Origin: JADJXV01 sp046328995
GTDB taxonomy: Bacteria > Bacteroidota > Ignavibacteria > Kapaibacteriales > UBA961
Length of the DNA stretch: 64,000 bases
Direction: 5' to 3'
Assembly: GCA_046328995.1 (NCBI GenBank)
Contig: JAXLVN010000002.1
Span: 310,001 to 374,000, forward strand
A model generated the notes under the pieces. It worked only from the letters and a program-made list of their open reading frames with translations. It was not told the DNA's origin and did not search any database. Below are positions 17,303 through 26,570 of this stretch, one piece after another. The position numbers and the translations under genes are program-made. The first letter of the stretch is position 1. Each line of letters begins with the position of its first letter.

Positions 17303-17749
17303 TTATTTCTTTTTTGCTCCGGCTGCCGGCTTGCGAACTTTCTTCACTTCTGCAGTCGTGACGACACCGCCATTGTTGCCCCACGAATTGAGCACGTAGG
17401 TAATGGCTGAAGCAGCGTCTTCGTCGGTATAATTAGCTGGAAGCGGCACCATGACATTGTTGAATTTCTTACCATTAACAATGACTTCACCTTTGAGACC
17501 ATTGACGACATTGTCAATAATCGTTGCTTTTGGCTTGGTCTTGATATAGTCTGAGCCCGCAAGTGGCGGATACACATTCGGCAGACCGGCGCCGGTCGGC
17601 TGATGGCAGGTCTGGCAATAGGTCTTATAGACTTCTGCACCGCGCTTCATGAGGGCTGCTTTGTCCTGTCCGCTTGCTGATGTTGACACGATAGCTACAA
17701 GGGCTACGAGTACTGCAGTACATTGTACCGCAAATTTGGAAATATTCAT
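17303..17749 (-). CDS. Secreted c-type cytochrome (single haem)
   Basis: 148 residues from the ATG at 17749, chosen for the AGGAGA ribosome site just upstream and the signal peptide that follows (FAVQCTAVLVALVAIVSTSASG). Haem-binding motif CQTCH, the conserved PPLAGSDY helix, an axial Met in NNVMVPLP, a final DEDAASAITYVLNSWGN and a Lys-rich tail. Class I cytochrome of the kind fused to or serving terminal oxidases; an electron carrier in the periplasm. No oxidase genes are adjacent. Confidence 0.92.
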   Translation of the reverse strand: MNISKFAVQCTAVLVALVAIVSTSASGQDKAALMKRGAEVYKTYCQTCHQPTGAGLPNVYPPLAGSDYIKTKPKATIIDNVVNGLKGEVIVNGKKFNNVMVPLPANYTDEDAASAITYVLNSWGNNGGVVTTAEVKKVRKPAAGAKKK

Positions 17750-17851
17750 ATAATTCTCCTGAAAGGTTAAAAAAAAATTGCCGACCAGCGTTGGAGTGCT
17801 GAATCGGTACAAGAACGTACACTCAATACAATAATAAACTACCACACATCA

Positions 17852-19063
17852 TTAATAATACGCCACTGCGCCGAAGCTGACGGCAGATTGGCGCTCTCGT
17901 TCATTCCACTGCCGGTAGTCGAGGAATTTCCCTGCCTGCGGACTCATTGTCTCGAGCATCAGGTAATTCGGCGATAACCCGCATATTTTCCACGTATCCT
18001 GCACCGCTGCTATCTGCGAGTAAAATGCATTATGATTACAGGCCTGCAAATATTCTAAGAGCATCGCATCTTCCCCGGCAAGCGTCTCAAGCATCGCTTC
18101 GGCATCGAAATTATCCCCAAATTTCCTGCCAATATGCGCCAAATCCCCGCTCGAAATATACACCGCTTTCCGACCCGACTGCTCCACGACTGTACGGACT
18201 GCCCGTGCAATCTGCGCCACTTTTTCATCCTGCGAGGGCAGAATTCCTGCCGCAATGAAGGGTTCGAAGGACGTAACAAGAAGCGGCAGAATTGTGAAAT
18301 TTCTCTCCGGAAAGCAATGCTGAAGAAAAATTAACTCCAATTCAATCGAATGTTCAGGTCTGTGCGCCCGATCATCCGTTGTCATCTCAAACGGCAGCAT
18401 CGCTCGAAGGGCTGAAAGTAATTCCCGATCGGTGCGCACCGTGCCGAGCGGCGTCTCGAAGTCTTTATCCGTCGGGATAATAAGGTCGTAATTGGCATAA
18501 TGCGACGTCGCGAAGATTACAAAAAGATCCGCATCGCTACGACTAATTGCCTGATATGCTGCCGCATAGACTGCTTCGCCAAGCCGCACATCAATATGCG
18601 GAGCGATAATTCCCCTCGCCGGAATATCCTGCGGCTGCGCAAGACTCATGATCGACGTCAGAAAAGCCGTCAGCTCTTCAGCAGTATCCGGATATGCATT
18701 GCCGGCACAGATTGCCGGGCGAACGGACGATGAACGGAAATCGTCGATAATCTTCTTGGCCTGATGATATGTCGGGCTCTCAAGCAGGCACATCGCATCC
18801 AAATCGGCGATGAAGAGCTCCACCGATGCAGGTGTTACCTGCAATGAAGCCTGCGCGTTAAAGGCAGACGTCATGTCATTAATCGACTGCGTGCCATCGA
18901 GCAGCTCGAGGATCAGCCGGGTGACTGTCGGGAGTTGAACTGATTGTCCATATCCTTTAGAACACTGAAGATACAGCATTTCCTCGCCGTTTTGGGCAGT
19001 AAAAGAAAATACCTCTACGTCCTGCCGGAGAGCCGGCACAGGCAGATGATGGGCAAATCTCAT
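17852..19063 (-). CDS. AmmeMemoRadiSam system protein B (MEMO-like) with N-terminal winged-helix-like domain
   Basis: 403 residues. The first 110 residues resemble a PqqD-type small domain (TRLILELLDGTQSINDMTSAF). The rest is a MEMO1-family domain with its metal-site residues in GIIAPHIDVRLGEAVY, HRPEHSIELELIFLQHCF and ISSGDLAHIGRKFGD. The family sits in the dioxygenase LigB fold. Bacterial members are tied by genome context to AMMECR1 and radical SAM proteins, function unsettled. Here those partners are absent; it overlaps xseB by 4 bp instead. Confidence 0.88.
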   Translation of the reverse strand: MRFAHHLPVPALRQDVEVFSFTAQNGEEMLYLQCSKGYGQSVQLPTVTRLILELLDGTQSINDMTSAFNAQASLQVTPASVELFIADLDAMCLLESPTYHQAKKIIDDFRSSSVRPAICAGNAYPDTAEELTAFLTSIMSLAQPQDIPARGIIAPHIDVRLGEAVYAAAYQAISRSDADLFVIFATSHYANYDLIIPTDKDFETPLGTVRTDRELLSALRAMLPFEMTTDDRAHRPEHSIELELIFLQHCFPERNFTILPLLVTSFEPFIAAGILPSQDEKVAQIARAVRTVVEQSGRKAVYISSGDLAHIGRKFGDNFDAEAMLETLAGEDAMLLEYLQACNHNAFYSQIAAVQDTWKICGLSPNYLMLETMSPQAGKFLDYRQWNERERQSAVSFGAVAYY

Positions 19064-19257
19064 GCAATATCCGCAAGATTGGTAATGCGCTGCTCGGCTT
19101 TATCGATAAATTCACGACACGATTTTGTAATTGCAATACCCTCTTCGTAGAGGGTAAGCATGTCCTCCATTGCTGCGTCGCCTTTGTCGAGGTGAGCAAC
19201 AATTTCCTCTAAGCGGGCGAGCTGCTGTTCGAATGTCTGAGTTGATTTTTTAGCCAC
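19060..19257 (-). CDS. xseB: Exodeoxyribonuclease VII small subunit
   Basis: 65 residues, matching the normal family length. Characteristic sequence FEQQLARLEEIVAHLDKGD, LTLYEEGIAI and CREFIDKAEQRI. It binds the XseA large subunit to form exonuclease VII, which degrades single-stranded DNA. xseA is not in the window. Its stop overlaps the start of the MEMO-like gene by 4 bp, so the two are co-translated. Confidence 0.92.
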   Translation of the reverse strand: MAKKSTQTFEQQLARLEEIVAHLDKGDAAMEDMLTLYEEGIAITKSCREFIDKAEQRITNLADIA

Positions 19258-19290
19258 GATAATAACCTTGTAAATATGATAGTTCTGAAC

Positions 19291-19349
19291 GCCTGGACGG
19301 CCATGGGTGCCCGCAGGCGACGATTGGAATATGCAGAACCGAACCCATG
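19291..19349 (+). repeat. R2 dispersed repeat
   Basis: CTGGACGGCCATGGGTG, then CCGCAGGCGA, TTGGAATA and finally CCGAACCCA. It is nearly identical to the inverted copy at 53628-53692 and related to 41756-41842, 21384-21440 and 14434-14458. Confidence 0.75.
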
Positions 19350-19353
19350 ATTC

Positions 19354-20493
19354 TCACCATTGCCACGTAAATTGCATCGTCGGCGTGCCGTCGGAAAGCG
19401 CGGAGAATCCTATGCGCGGCACCGATGCGCTGCTTGCTGATTCAGCGCTGCCCGGAGCGTCGTACCGGTGCGCTACGAGCATACCGAAGCTGTAGCCGAG
19501 AGCGAGACCGAGCGGGAAGTCGCTTACCCAGTGAATACTTGTAGTCGTCAGGCCGACACCAACCAAAGCAACAGCCGGATATCCAATATACTTAATCCAT
19601 TTCTGCTTCGGATAATTCTCCGATATGACAATCATCGTCGCCATTGCCGTTGCGATGTGACCCGAGGGAAAAGCATCGTAGTGCGGCACATGTTTGTGAT
19701 ATTCGATTTGATTGGGGAAGAGGGTCCAGTTTCCCGTTCGCGTCGTAGCGGTAAACGGACTTTCCCGTCCTGTAATATGCTTGAGCAGCTGCACGACAGT
19801 CCCGCAGGCGAGGATTACTTCCGTAACCTGACTCGCCGTGCGCAGGGCGAGTTTGTCGCTAAAGATTGCGCCGTAGAGTCCGAAGCCGACGGCGAGGCCG
19901 AATTGAAACTTACCGTCACCCACATCCACAAAGCGGTCGCTGACATCGCGTACAAGCTGCGATTTTGCATAAATTTTCTTTGCCGGCTGCCAGAGTTCAT
20001 AATCGGTCACGACCATTGCCGCCGTCATCACGCCGAGAGCGGAAATGAGCGGAATATTATCGGTGGTAAAGGTTTGCTTGGACCAATTGTACCAGTCGGT
20101 CGGAAGATTGGTAACCATATCAAACACGCCGAGAGAGTCAGCACTTGCCGCCACGCCGTTAGCTTCCGGAGCAGTTGGCTTTTGCGGCTTCTCATTCCCT
20201 TCCCCTCCGCGAGTGATGTCGCTATCGGGAGCGCCGGTTGTATCTGCGGGCGTTATCTGTTCGGCCGTAGGCGTCAGCAGGAGCGTGCGTGCCGACTGCA
20301 ATGCTTCCGGCGCACCATCAACAGAGAGGCATTGTCGTAATGTATCTGCAGGATGAGGAAGGAGATAGTCTGCGGGTTCACCGGTGGTCTGTGCCGATGC
20401 ACCGGCAGTACTACAGCCGATATAGAGTAGGAGTAGGAATTGTCTGATACCAGTACTACCGTGAGTGAAGGTCATGCCGATCTGAATCCTCAT
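19354..20493 (-). CDS. PAP2-family phosphatase (membrane, N-terminal signal)
   Basis: 379 residues. A signal-like start and a low-complexity region to about 120 precede the PAP2 domain. Catalytic motifs in order: KHITGRESPF (motif 1), the PSGH core in YDAFPSGHIATAMA with the catalytic His, and SIHWVSDFPLG (motif 3). Several hydrophobic segments lie between (IKYIGYPAVALVGVG). Such enzymes remove phosphate from lipid pyrophosphates or phosphatidic acid. Its ATG directly follows the mlaE stop with no gap, so translation is coupled and a role in envelope lipids is likely. Confidence 0.88.
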   Translation of the reverse strand: MRIQIGMTFTHGSTGIRQFLLLLYIGCSTAGASAQTTGEPADYLLPHPADTLRQCLSVDGAPEALQSARTLLLTPTAEQITPADTTGAPDSDITRGGEGNEKPQKPTAPEANGVAASADSLGVFDMVTNLPTDWYNWSKQTFTTDNIPLISALGVMTAAMVVTDYELWQPAKKIYAKSQLVRDVSDRFVDVGDGKFQFGLAVGFGLYGAIFSDKLALRTASQVTEVILACGTVVQLLKHITGRESPFTATTRTGNWTLFPNQIEYHKHVPHYDAFPSGHIATAMATMIVISENYPKQKWIKYIGYPAVALVGVGLTTTSIHWVSDFPLGLALGYSFGMLVAHRYDAPGSAESASSASVPRIGFSALSDGTPTMQFTWQW

Positions 20494-21273
20494 TTACATT
20501 AAATATCCAAACACCGCATCTAAAATTAATATCGCCGCCGCCGATAGCGTAAATGCTCGCACAGTACTATTACCCACCCCTTCAGCACCACCTTCTGTTG
20601 CAAAGCCCACATGGCAGCCGATGAGCGACGTCACTCCGCCAAACACAAAGGACTTGGTAAGGCAGGTGATAACTTCCTGCATTTGAAAGAACCGCTGAAC
20701 GGAGTCAAAAAACGTCTGCGCTGAGAAGTCAAATTTGAGAGAGGTGAGCAAAAATGCTCCTATGAGTGCCACGGAATTCGAGAACACAGCCAGAACGGGC
20801 ATCATGGTAATGGCTGCAAGTACCCGAGGCATAGCGAGATAGCGATTGCGGTCAATTGCCATCATTTCGAGGGCGTCGATTTGCTCCGACACTTTCATCG
20901 TGCCGATTTGCGCGGCAATTGCACCTCCGACGCGTCCTGCAATCACAAGCGCCGTGAGCACCGGCGTGAGCTCGGTGAAGACTACCGTCGCGATCGAACC
21001 TCCGATAAACGGACGCGCAATACTGACAAGATTAAATTTTGCGAAGAGATTCGTGGCTTGCAGAGCGGCAATCGCGCCGGTGAATGCGCCGATAAGTACT
21101 ACGAGAGGCAAAGAGTCCGAGCCGACAATCGACATCTGCTCAATGACGAGCCGGCGATCCTTGAAAATACGGGGCAGATAGCGAATCACACTCCCCAAAA
21201 GCAGGATCAAACGACCGAACTCAGAGAAGAAGTTGATGACACTACGTCCAATGCGGGCAATAAAATTGAGCAT
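20494..21273 (-). CDS. mlaE: MlaE-family ABC transporter permease (lipid transport)
   Basis: 259 residues, usual family length, five to six membrane segments. Typical sequences: the cytoplasmic loop VFTELTPVLTALVIAGRVGGA with the conserved E-x-x-P-x-L motif, EQIDALEMMAIDRNRYL, and a C-terminal GCHVGFATEGGAEGVGNSTVRAF. It is the membrane subunit of an Mla/Tgd-type importer or exporter of phospholipids. The ATPase and MCE partners are not next to it; instead it is coupled to a PAP2 phosphatase. Confidence 0.93.
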   Translation of the reverse strand: MLNFIARIGRSVINFFSEFGRLILLLGSVIRYLPRIFKDRRLVIEQMSIVGSDSLPLVVLIGAFTGAIAALQATNLFAKFNLVSIARPFIGGSIATVVFTELTPVLTALVIAGRVGGAIAAQIGTMKVSEQIDALEMMAIDRNRYLAMPRVLAAITMMPVLAVFSNSVALIGAFLLTSLKFDFSAQTFFDSVQRFFQMQEVITCLTKSFVFGGVTSLIGCHVGFATEGGAEGVGNSTVRAFTLSAAAILILDAVFGYLM

Positions 21274-21312
21274 AACAGATGGAAAGTGGCTATACGCGGC
21301 TAATTTTTACTG

Positions 21313-21320
21313 CAAATTTA
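21313..21320 (-). promoter_or_regulatory. Bacteroidota-type -7 box for mlaE
   Basis: Minus strand TAAATTTG, matching TAnnTTTG, 40 bp before the mlaE ATG. The same GTCGTAAATTTG context occurs before the DUF2723 gene at 45928. Confidence 0.6.
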
Positions 21321-21383
21321 CGACATTACCGACGGAGGGCAAAAAAGAGGGGAATATTAAGGGGGCGGTACTGCATGTTTCGA

Positions 21384-21440
21384 GCGCATGTCGGCCTTCA
21401 CCCACCCGCCTTGAGCGGAGCCGAAGGGTTGCCGTCCATG
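21384..21440 (-). repeat. R2-related repeat fragment
   Basis: Minus strand: CATGGACGGCAACCCTTCGG then GCGGGTGGGTGAA; shares the GGACGGCAAC...GGGTG elements of R2. Confidence 0.5.
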
Positions 21441-21446
21441 CCATAA

Positions 21447-21486
21447 GAAAACGCCCTGACAATGGTGTATTGTCAGGGCGTTTGTT
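21447..21486. terminator. Terminator of the secreted-protein cluster
   Basis: Arms AACGCCCTGACAAT / ATTGTCAGGGCGTT with flanking A and T. It lies 16 bp after the stop of the 1685-residue gene. Confidence 0.85.
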
Positions 21487-21502
21487 ATTAATCCTGTTCC
21501 AC

Positions 21503-24500
21503 CTACTTCATAATCACAAACCTCGCCGTAGCATTCAACCTACCCGACTCTGCCGTGATGTAATACACGCCCGATGGATAATCCTCGGTGACAATCTCCA
21601 AAAGCGAACTAGTTTTGTCCTCGTGCTCGCTCATGACATGTCCTAATACATTCATTACCTTGATATGCCACACATCTTTTGGATTAGTACCAAGCACTAC
21701 GACGGATACTTTGTCTTGTGCGGGATTCGGATAGACGCGGATACTTGCTTGCACTCCTGCATCGCGTCCTAAATCAATTGCCTGAATATCACCATTACTC
21801 TTGTTGGCACTGATTCTTGTTTTTAGTCCGCCGAGTATTATTTCTTCACCGTAGTTTGGGATATTGGGAAGTACTTCGCCATTCCGTTCGGTATTCTTTA
21901 CCATGAAGAAACGGTATTCTTCTACGCCGCCGCGAAGTAGTGGTATCCTAGTCCAAAGTGCTGTGGTATCGTCGGATGTACGCAGTTGTACCGCAAATCG
22001 TTCGCCATCACTACGGCGTTCTACGAATGCTGAAACTAATCCCGCATTCTTACCTATGCTTTTCAACATTAAATTTGCCTCGTCTCCCACAGTAAACCAA
22101 TTCGTTTCAAGCGTATCGGTGAAGCCGTGACGACTGCCGAAATTTCCTGCTTCTCCACGTAATCGTTTTACTCGTTCTAAGGTAAGCATCTTTCCGTTTA
22201 GCATTGGATTAGAGAGCATAAACTTACTACTCCTATCGCCAAATCCTGTAAATGCAGTGGGTTCTACTTCTTCGCCTTGTTTCATGAATAACATTGCAGA
22301 TGCTTGGATCCTCCGTAATGAACCTACGGACGCCCCCTCATAAACTCTACGGTTTTTTCGCCAATCCACTTCTGAAATCATACGTGGCAATGCTGCTGTT
22401 TGACCATTCTTACCTACATAGTCTATCGTAAATGCATTGTCATTAGTCATCAATGTTGAGAGTCCCATTAATGTTGGAGCAAGAAGAAGTCCACTTTGAA
22501 TCTGCATTAAATGGTTTGGCAATATGCCGTATCCCGACTTTGGTGTTTCGGTGAACGTCATGATATGTGAGCGGCTGCTTCCATTTCCTATATAACTTCC
22601 AATAAATTGAAGAGAAATTTCACCTTGAGATTGAGAGATATTGTATAAATTACTTGTAGTTGACCATATTTCTGTAAGCCCTTCTGACCACCAAGTATTC
22701 GGAACTCCGGTCGTATCATGGATAATCAATATACGGCGTGAAAGAGTGTAATCTATCGACGGACCACTTTCGTTGATGGTAGTAGTATGCCACGCAACAC
22801 AATCAGAGCGGAAATCAAGCTGCTGTGATGGTGATATGGCAGTATCTAACACTTCACGATATACACTTGGTATATAGTGAGAAGAATAAAAGCCGCCTGC
22901 ATCACTCAACCAAGCAATATCTCCTGGCGAACTAATGACATGTACTCCATTAGCAGATGTTAATGTCGGTGGTAAATATGATGTAAGATTCCCGTTCACC
23001 ATCTTCAAGCGTGTATAAAGTATCCTGTTTTGTGCAGCGTAATCACCGTCAGTATCAAACTTTTCCTGCCACACCAAAGCACAATCATTCTCACCAAGCT
23101 TCAACCGTGAATAACTATTCAAACTTGGATGCTGACATGCTTTCGGAATTTCTCCGATCGATATACGGTAGCTGATATTTTTCGAATCTTCCAAATAGGT
23201 AGAATCCGGGTGTTTCCATCCAGCAACAATTCCCAGCAAGGAATCCGCCCAACAGTAATAATTCCCGCTATCGGAAGCATTTATCATCGGTGTTCCGTAC
23301 TCGTCAAGTGAACCATAGAATGTACTAAGCGTTTCAGCTTTCTGTGGCCAGTTAAACGTTTGCGATGAATCATCAGCCGGTAGAATTGTCTCGACAATAC
23401 GTTTTCTCTTGGAATAGAAGCACGTATCTTCATCTTCGCAGGAATAGACTACAAAGACTTTATTGGTAAGAGATGAACTGTCATAGCGAACAACGAGAGC
23501 GGGATACGCGCAGTTGCTGCTTGCTATCGTATCGTTTTGACCTTTCCGTAACCGTATGCTTTTGGAAACGAGAATTTCTTTTTGCCAAATAATATTTTGT
23601 GTCGAAGAATTGGTTCTTATTGCTTCACTTCTTCGATAATACACACCCGAGCGGCTTGTACCGGGAATTGGTTTATGATACGTAAGATGATAATACATCG
23701 AGTCAGAATTTCCTTTTTTAGGAAAACCAACGAGTTTCCGTTGATTGGTATAGCTGAGAATCCCGGAAAGTGTTGTATCTGGATGGAGTATCTCTACTTT
23801 GAACATTTTCCCTTCACCCGGAAGGAATTTAATGGCGAGTGTCCGGTCTTGACCGATAACCGTGTCGATGCCACCACCGAGCTCTTTGATACGGAGAAGG
23901 GCGTAGCCCAGGGAGTCATGGTAATTGAAGGGAATGGTGATTTCGCGTGCGCCGGACTGCGCATACTTTTTTGATGGATTACCCGCTACAATGCTGTCAA
24001 ATTCAGCTGTCGTGACAAAACGAATGATTGTGTCTTTACCACTTACCGAATCATGTTCTAAGAGGAAAGGTGCAGTTCTACGATTTAAAGCACAGAGGAT
24101 AAATGATGAATCTAACGGTGTAGTACCTACTTTATGTATCGTCAAGTCAAAAAAAGTAGAATCGGGGTCTTCGTAAAAGGGAAGAGTTTTTCCGACTATC
24201 GAATCATAGTACGTTCGTGTAGGAGGTCGTACTTTATATTGATCAGGGTCTGAAATGAGATAACGACTAAACATAGCGGTATCACCTGTCTGATAAAAAT
24301 AGAACCCTTTTCCGAACCACGAAACAAGCCGCATTGACATCAACAATTGATCATGGTTATAAATAAAATCATGGGCTTTCATGACTTCGCGGCGCATGGA
24401 TTTCCTGCCTAAATAGACTCTATCAACTGGTACTTGTGTATAATTTGCCACCAAGGCCATATTAATGCAGTAATCTAATCGTGTACTATCACCGGAGCGA

Positions 24501-26560
24501 AGAAAATCTGGTCCTGCGGCATCACTATTTATTAAGCTTGTTCCTTCCAAGGAATCCGGTATTTGCTCTCTTGCATACATCATACCAGTCTGAAAATTAT
24601 CACGTGAGCTACCATTGGTTAAGCTGGTCGGTTGTATAACATCAGAATACATCCTGTCATATGTAAGACCTTTTGCTCCGAGAATTAATGGTGTCCAGAT
24701 TTGAAGGCGCATCTCTTCTCCTGTTAACGGCTTTTTTCCACTAACTTGAAAATCGGCATACTCCCCTGATTGAAAATTAGTCATCTTGAACCCGGCAGTT
24801 CCCCAGTTCTGACACCACCACGGCTTACCTGAATAAAAAAAAGAACTCTCTTTGTTGCAGTAGTAGGCAGTGAGTTCATACGCGCCGAGTGATCCGGGAT
24901 TAGAATTATAAGAGTCAAAACTTGTCACTGGGTCATAATTCTTAAAATAGTTAGTAAGACTTGCATCACTTCTTTTTATAGCTTTAGAGTCTAATCTGGT
25001 TTCATAATTTGAGCCGTCAGGATTCCAATAAGAGCCGGGGGCGGTGTAAATTCTAAAATCCCACCCTGTCTTGTAACGCCAGTGATATTTAAGGTCAGGG
25101 TTACCAATCTTAATGACCGGAGTTGGAGTAAAAGGAACTACAAGGCCACCCATTCCTCCTGACCATACATTATCATAATTCATTGCTGCACGGTCTATGG
25201 CATAGCTTGGTCCCTCGGATGTTATTCTTCCATCAAGGAGTGCACTGTAATATCTCATGCTAACATATGTTTCCGGCGGCGCTTCGTCCCTGCCGTAGAA
25301 AGAGAGCAAACGGATATTACGTCCTGTGTCAATCATCGAACGTACTATCTTGAGAGTATGGTAGGTATGCCTCCAGATGGTAGTATCCAGCTCACCACGC
25401 AGCTCACGCTCTAATTGTGGAGTACCGATGCGGAGCCAGTCGATGCTCACGGCACCGCGTCCATGGTAGCGCACAGTAATCCCAAGCTTGGCTATTCTTC
25501 CCGAAGGCGGATTCGGATATTCTGTTGAATATCTTAATATTGGATTGGGCGGTGTAGTATCAACATCACTCTTAATACGAAAAAACGCTGAAATAGTAAT
25601 ATCAGGGTCTGTAGCATTGCCCTTTGGCAACATTTTTCGAGTAATCACCAATCGGGTGGGGTCGCTTCCACTTGGCACAGAATGCAAAGGCAACACAAGC
25701 CCTCGACCATTCGGTAAATAAGTCGCAAGACCTACCGTATCTACAGCTATATTGTCGAATATGATTGTATCTCCCGTACTATCTCCAGGAAATAAATATG
25801 GAACCATAATTGTTAATAATGTATCACTATTCATCGAAGTATCCACCGTGATAGTACGCCGAAGGTTAATCGAAACGTACCACCAACGTCCATTCTCTTG
25901 ATATGCCTTGGCTTGTTTTACGGAATCGGTTTCTGTTTCACTTTGCTGGTAAAAACGGTCATCAATCACCGGCTTGTCCAATACCACGACTCCACCATAC
26001 TTCATACTGTCGGTAAAACCTGTCGTTGCTGTGTCTAATGAATAACGGTCGAAATTAGCATGTCCAACTGTGTCTAAATGACCATAGGTACTATCTCGCA
26101 TATTGAACCCATACACCGCCCCGGTGGTATCGTTCGCCCTGATTGGGTGATGTAAGTCCTTTGTCATTAGCCCAGTCGGGTCAAACTGTAAACCGAGTTG
26201 TTCTCCCATACCCCAAACTGCATCACCGTCCATACGATGTAAAAACTGCCACACCAAGTACTTCACAGCACCGCTGTCGGGTATTAATCCTATGCGCGCA
26301 GCACGGGTACCACTGTAGCCAAAATGGTCTTGATAAAAATTACAATGCAGGCGTTTATTTGTGTTTGCGTTTGGTCCTTGCCACTGCCAACCGAGCATAA
26401 AATGTTTTTGCTCTCGCGGAGCCCAGACACTTGTATCTTCAAAACTAAACGTACTGTCACCGATAACGATGGAGGATAAAGGCAGAGGTTTGAGCTTGGT
26501 CTGGGAATAACTGACGCAAAAACAAGCAAGCAGAATTACAAGAATAAGAGTAGCTTTCAT
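21503..26560 (-). CDS. Very large secreted protein with T9SS tail, function unknown
   Basis: 1685 residues. Signal peptide MKATLILVILLACFCVSYSQ. The N-terminal region (LPLSSIVIGDSTFSFEDTSV, EQKHFMLGWQWQGPN) is shared with the truncated gene at 28146-28598. No catalytic motif is recognised. Tyr/Trp/Asp-rich beta-type sequence dominates, with frequent DTT, DTI and SGDST segments. The last 80 residues are a T9SS sorting domain (IRVYPNPAQDKVSVVVLG, VMNVLGHVM, YPSGVYYITAESG). It follows an FG-GAP-like gene by 10 bp and both end in sorting domains. Likely a surface or extracellular protein, role unknown. Confidence 0.82.
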   Translation of the reverse strand: MKATLILVILLACFCVSYSQTKLKPLPLSSIVIGDSTFSFEDTSVWAPREQKHFMLGWQWQGPNANTNKRLHCNFYQDHFGYSGTRAARIGLIPDSGAVKYLVWQFLHRMDGDAVWGMGEQLGLQFDPTGLMTKDLHHPIRANDTTGAVYGFNMRDSTYGHLDTVGHANFDRYSLDTATTGFTDSMKYGGVVVLDKPVIDDRFYQQSETETDSVKQAKAYQENGRWWYVSINLRRTITVDTSMNSDTLLTIMVPYLFPGDSTGDTIIFDNIAVDTVGLATYLPNGRGLVLPLHSVPSGSDPTRLVITRKMLPKGNATDPDITISAFFRIKSDVDTTPPNPILRYSTEYPNPPSGRIAKLGITVRYHGRGAVSIDWLRIGTPQLERELRGELDTTIWRHTYHTLKIVRSMIDTGRNIRLLSFYGRDEAPPETYVSMRYYSALLDGRITSEGPSYAIDRAAMNYDNVWSGGMGGLVVPFTPTPVIKIGNPDLKYHWRYKTGWDFRIYTAPGSYWNPDGSNYETRLDSKAIKRSDASLTNYFKNYDPVTSFDSYNSNPGSLGAYELTAYYCNKESSFFYSGKPWWCQNWGTAGFKMTNFQSGEYADFQVSGKKPLTGEEMRLQIWTPLILGAKGLTYDRMYSDVIQPTSLTNGSSRDNFQTGMMYAREQIPDSLEGTSLINSDAAGPDFLRSGDSTRLDYCINMALVANYTQVPVDRVYLGRKSMRREVMKAHDFIYNHDQLLMSMRLVSWFGKGFYFYQTGDTAMFSRYLISDPDQYKVRPPTRTYYDSIVGKTLPFYEDPDSTFFDLTIHKVGTTPLDSSFILCALNRRTAPFLLEHDSVSGKDTIIRFVTTAEFDSIVAGNPSKKYAQSGAREITIPFNYHDSLGYALLRIKELGGGIDTVIGQDRTLAIKFLPGEGKMFKVEILHPDTTLSGILSYTNQRKLVGFPKKGNSDSMYYHLTYHKPIPGTSRSGVYYRRSEAIRTNSSTQNIIWQKEILVSKSIRLRKGQNDTIASSNCAYPALVVRYDSSSLTNKVFVVYSCEDEDTCFYSKRKRIVETILPADDSSQTFNWPQKAETLSTFYGSLDEYGTPMINASDSGNYYCWADSLLGIVAGWKHPDSTYLEDSKNISYRISIGEIPKACQHPSLNSYSRLKLGENDCALVWQEKFDTDGDYAAQNRILYTRLKMVNGNLTSYLPPTLTSANGVHVISSPGDIAWLSDAGGFYSSHYIPSVYREVLDTAISPSQQLDFRSDCVAWHTTTINESGPSIDYTLSRRILIIHDTTGVPNTWWSEGLTEIWSTTSNLYNISQSQGEISLQFIGSYIGNGSSRSHIMTFTETPKSGYGILPNHLMQIQSGLLLAPTLMGLSTLMTNDNAFTIDYVGKNGQTAALPRMISEVDWRKNRRVYEGASVGSLRRIQASAMLFMKQGEEVEPTAFTGFGDRSSKFMLSNPMLNGKMLTLERVKRLRGEAGNFGSRHGFTDTLETNWFTVGDEANLMLKSIGKNAGLVSAFVERRSDGERFAVQLRTSDDTTALWTRIPLLRGGVEEYRFFMVKNTERNGEVLPNIPNYGEEIILGGLKTRISANKSNGDIQAIDLGRDAGVQASIRVYPNPAQDKVSVVVLGTNPKDVWHIKVMNVLGHVMSEHEDKTSSLLEIVTEDYPSGVYYITAESGRLNATARFVIMK

Positions 26561-26570
26561 AGTAGTACTC

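Noticed and set aside
19468..20340. 290-residue plus-strand open frame opposite the PAP2 gene
   Set aside because: Antisense shadow; the minus-strand frame has all PAP2 motifs.
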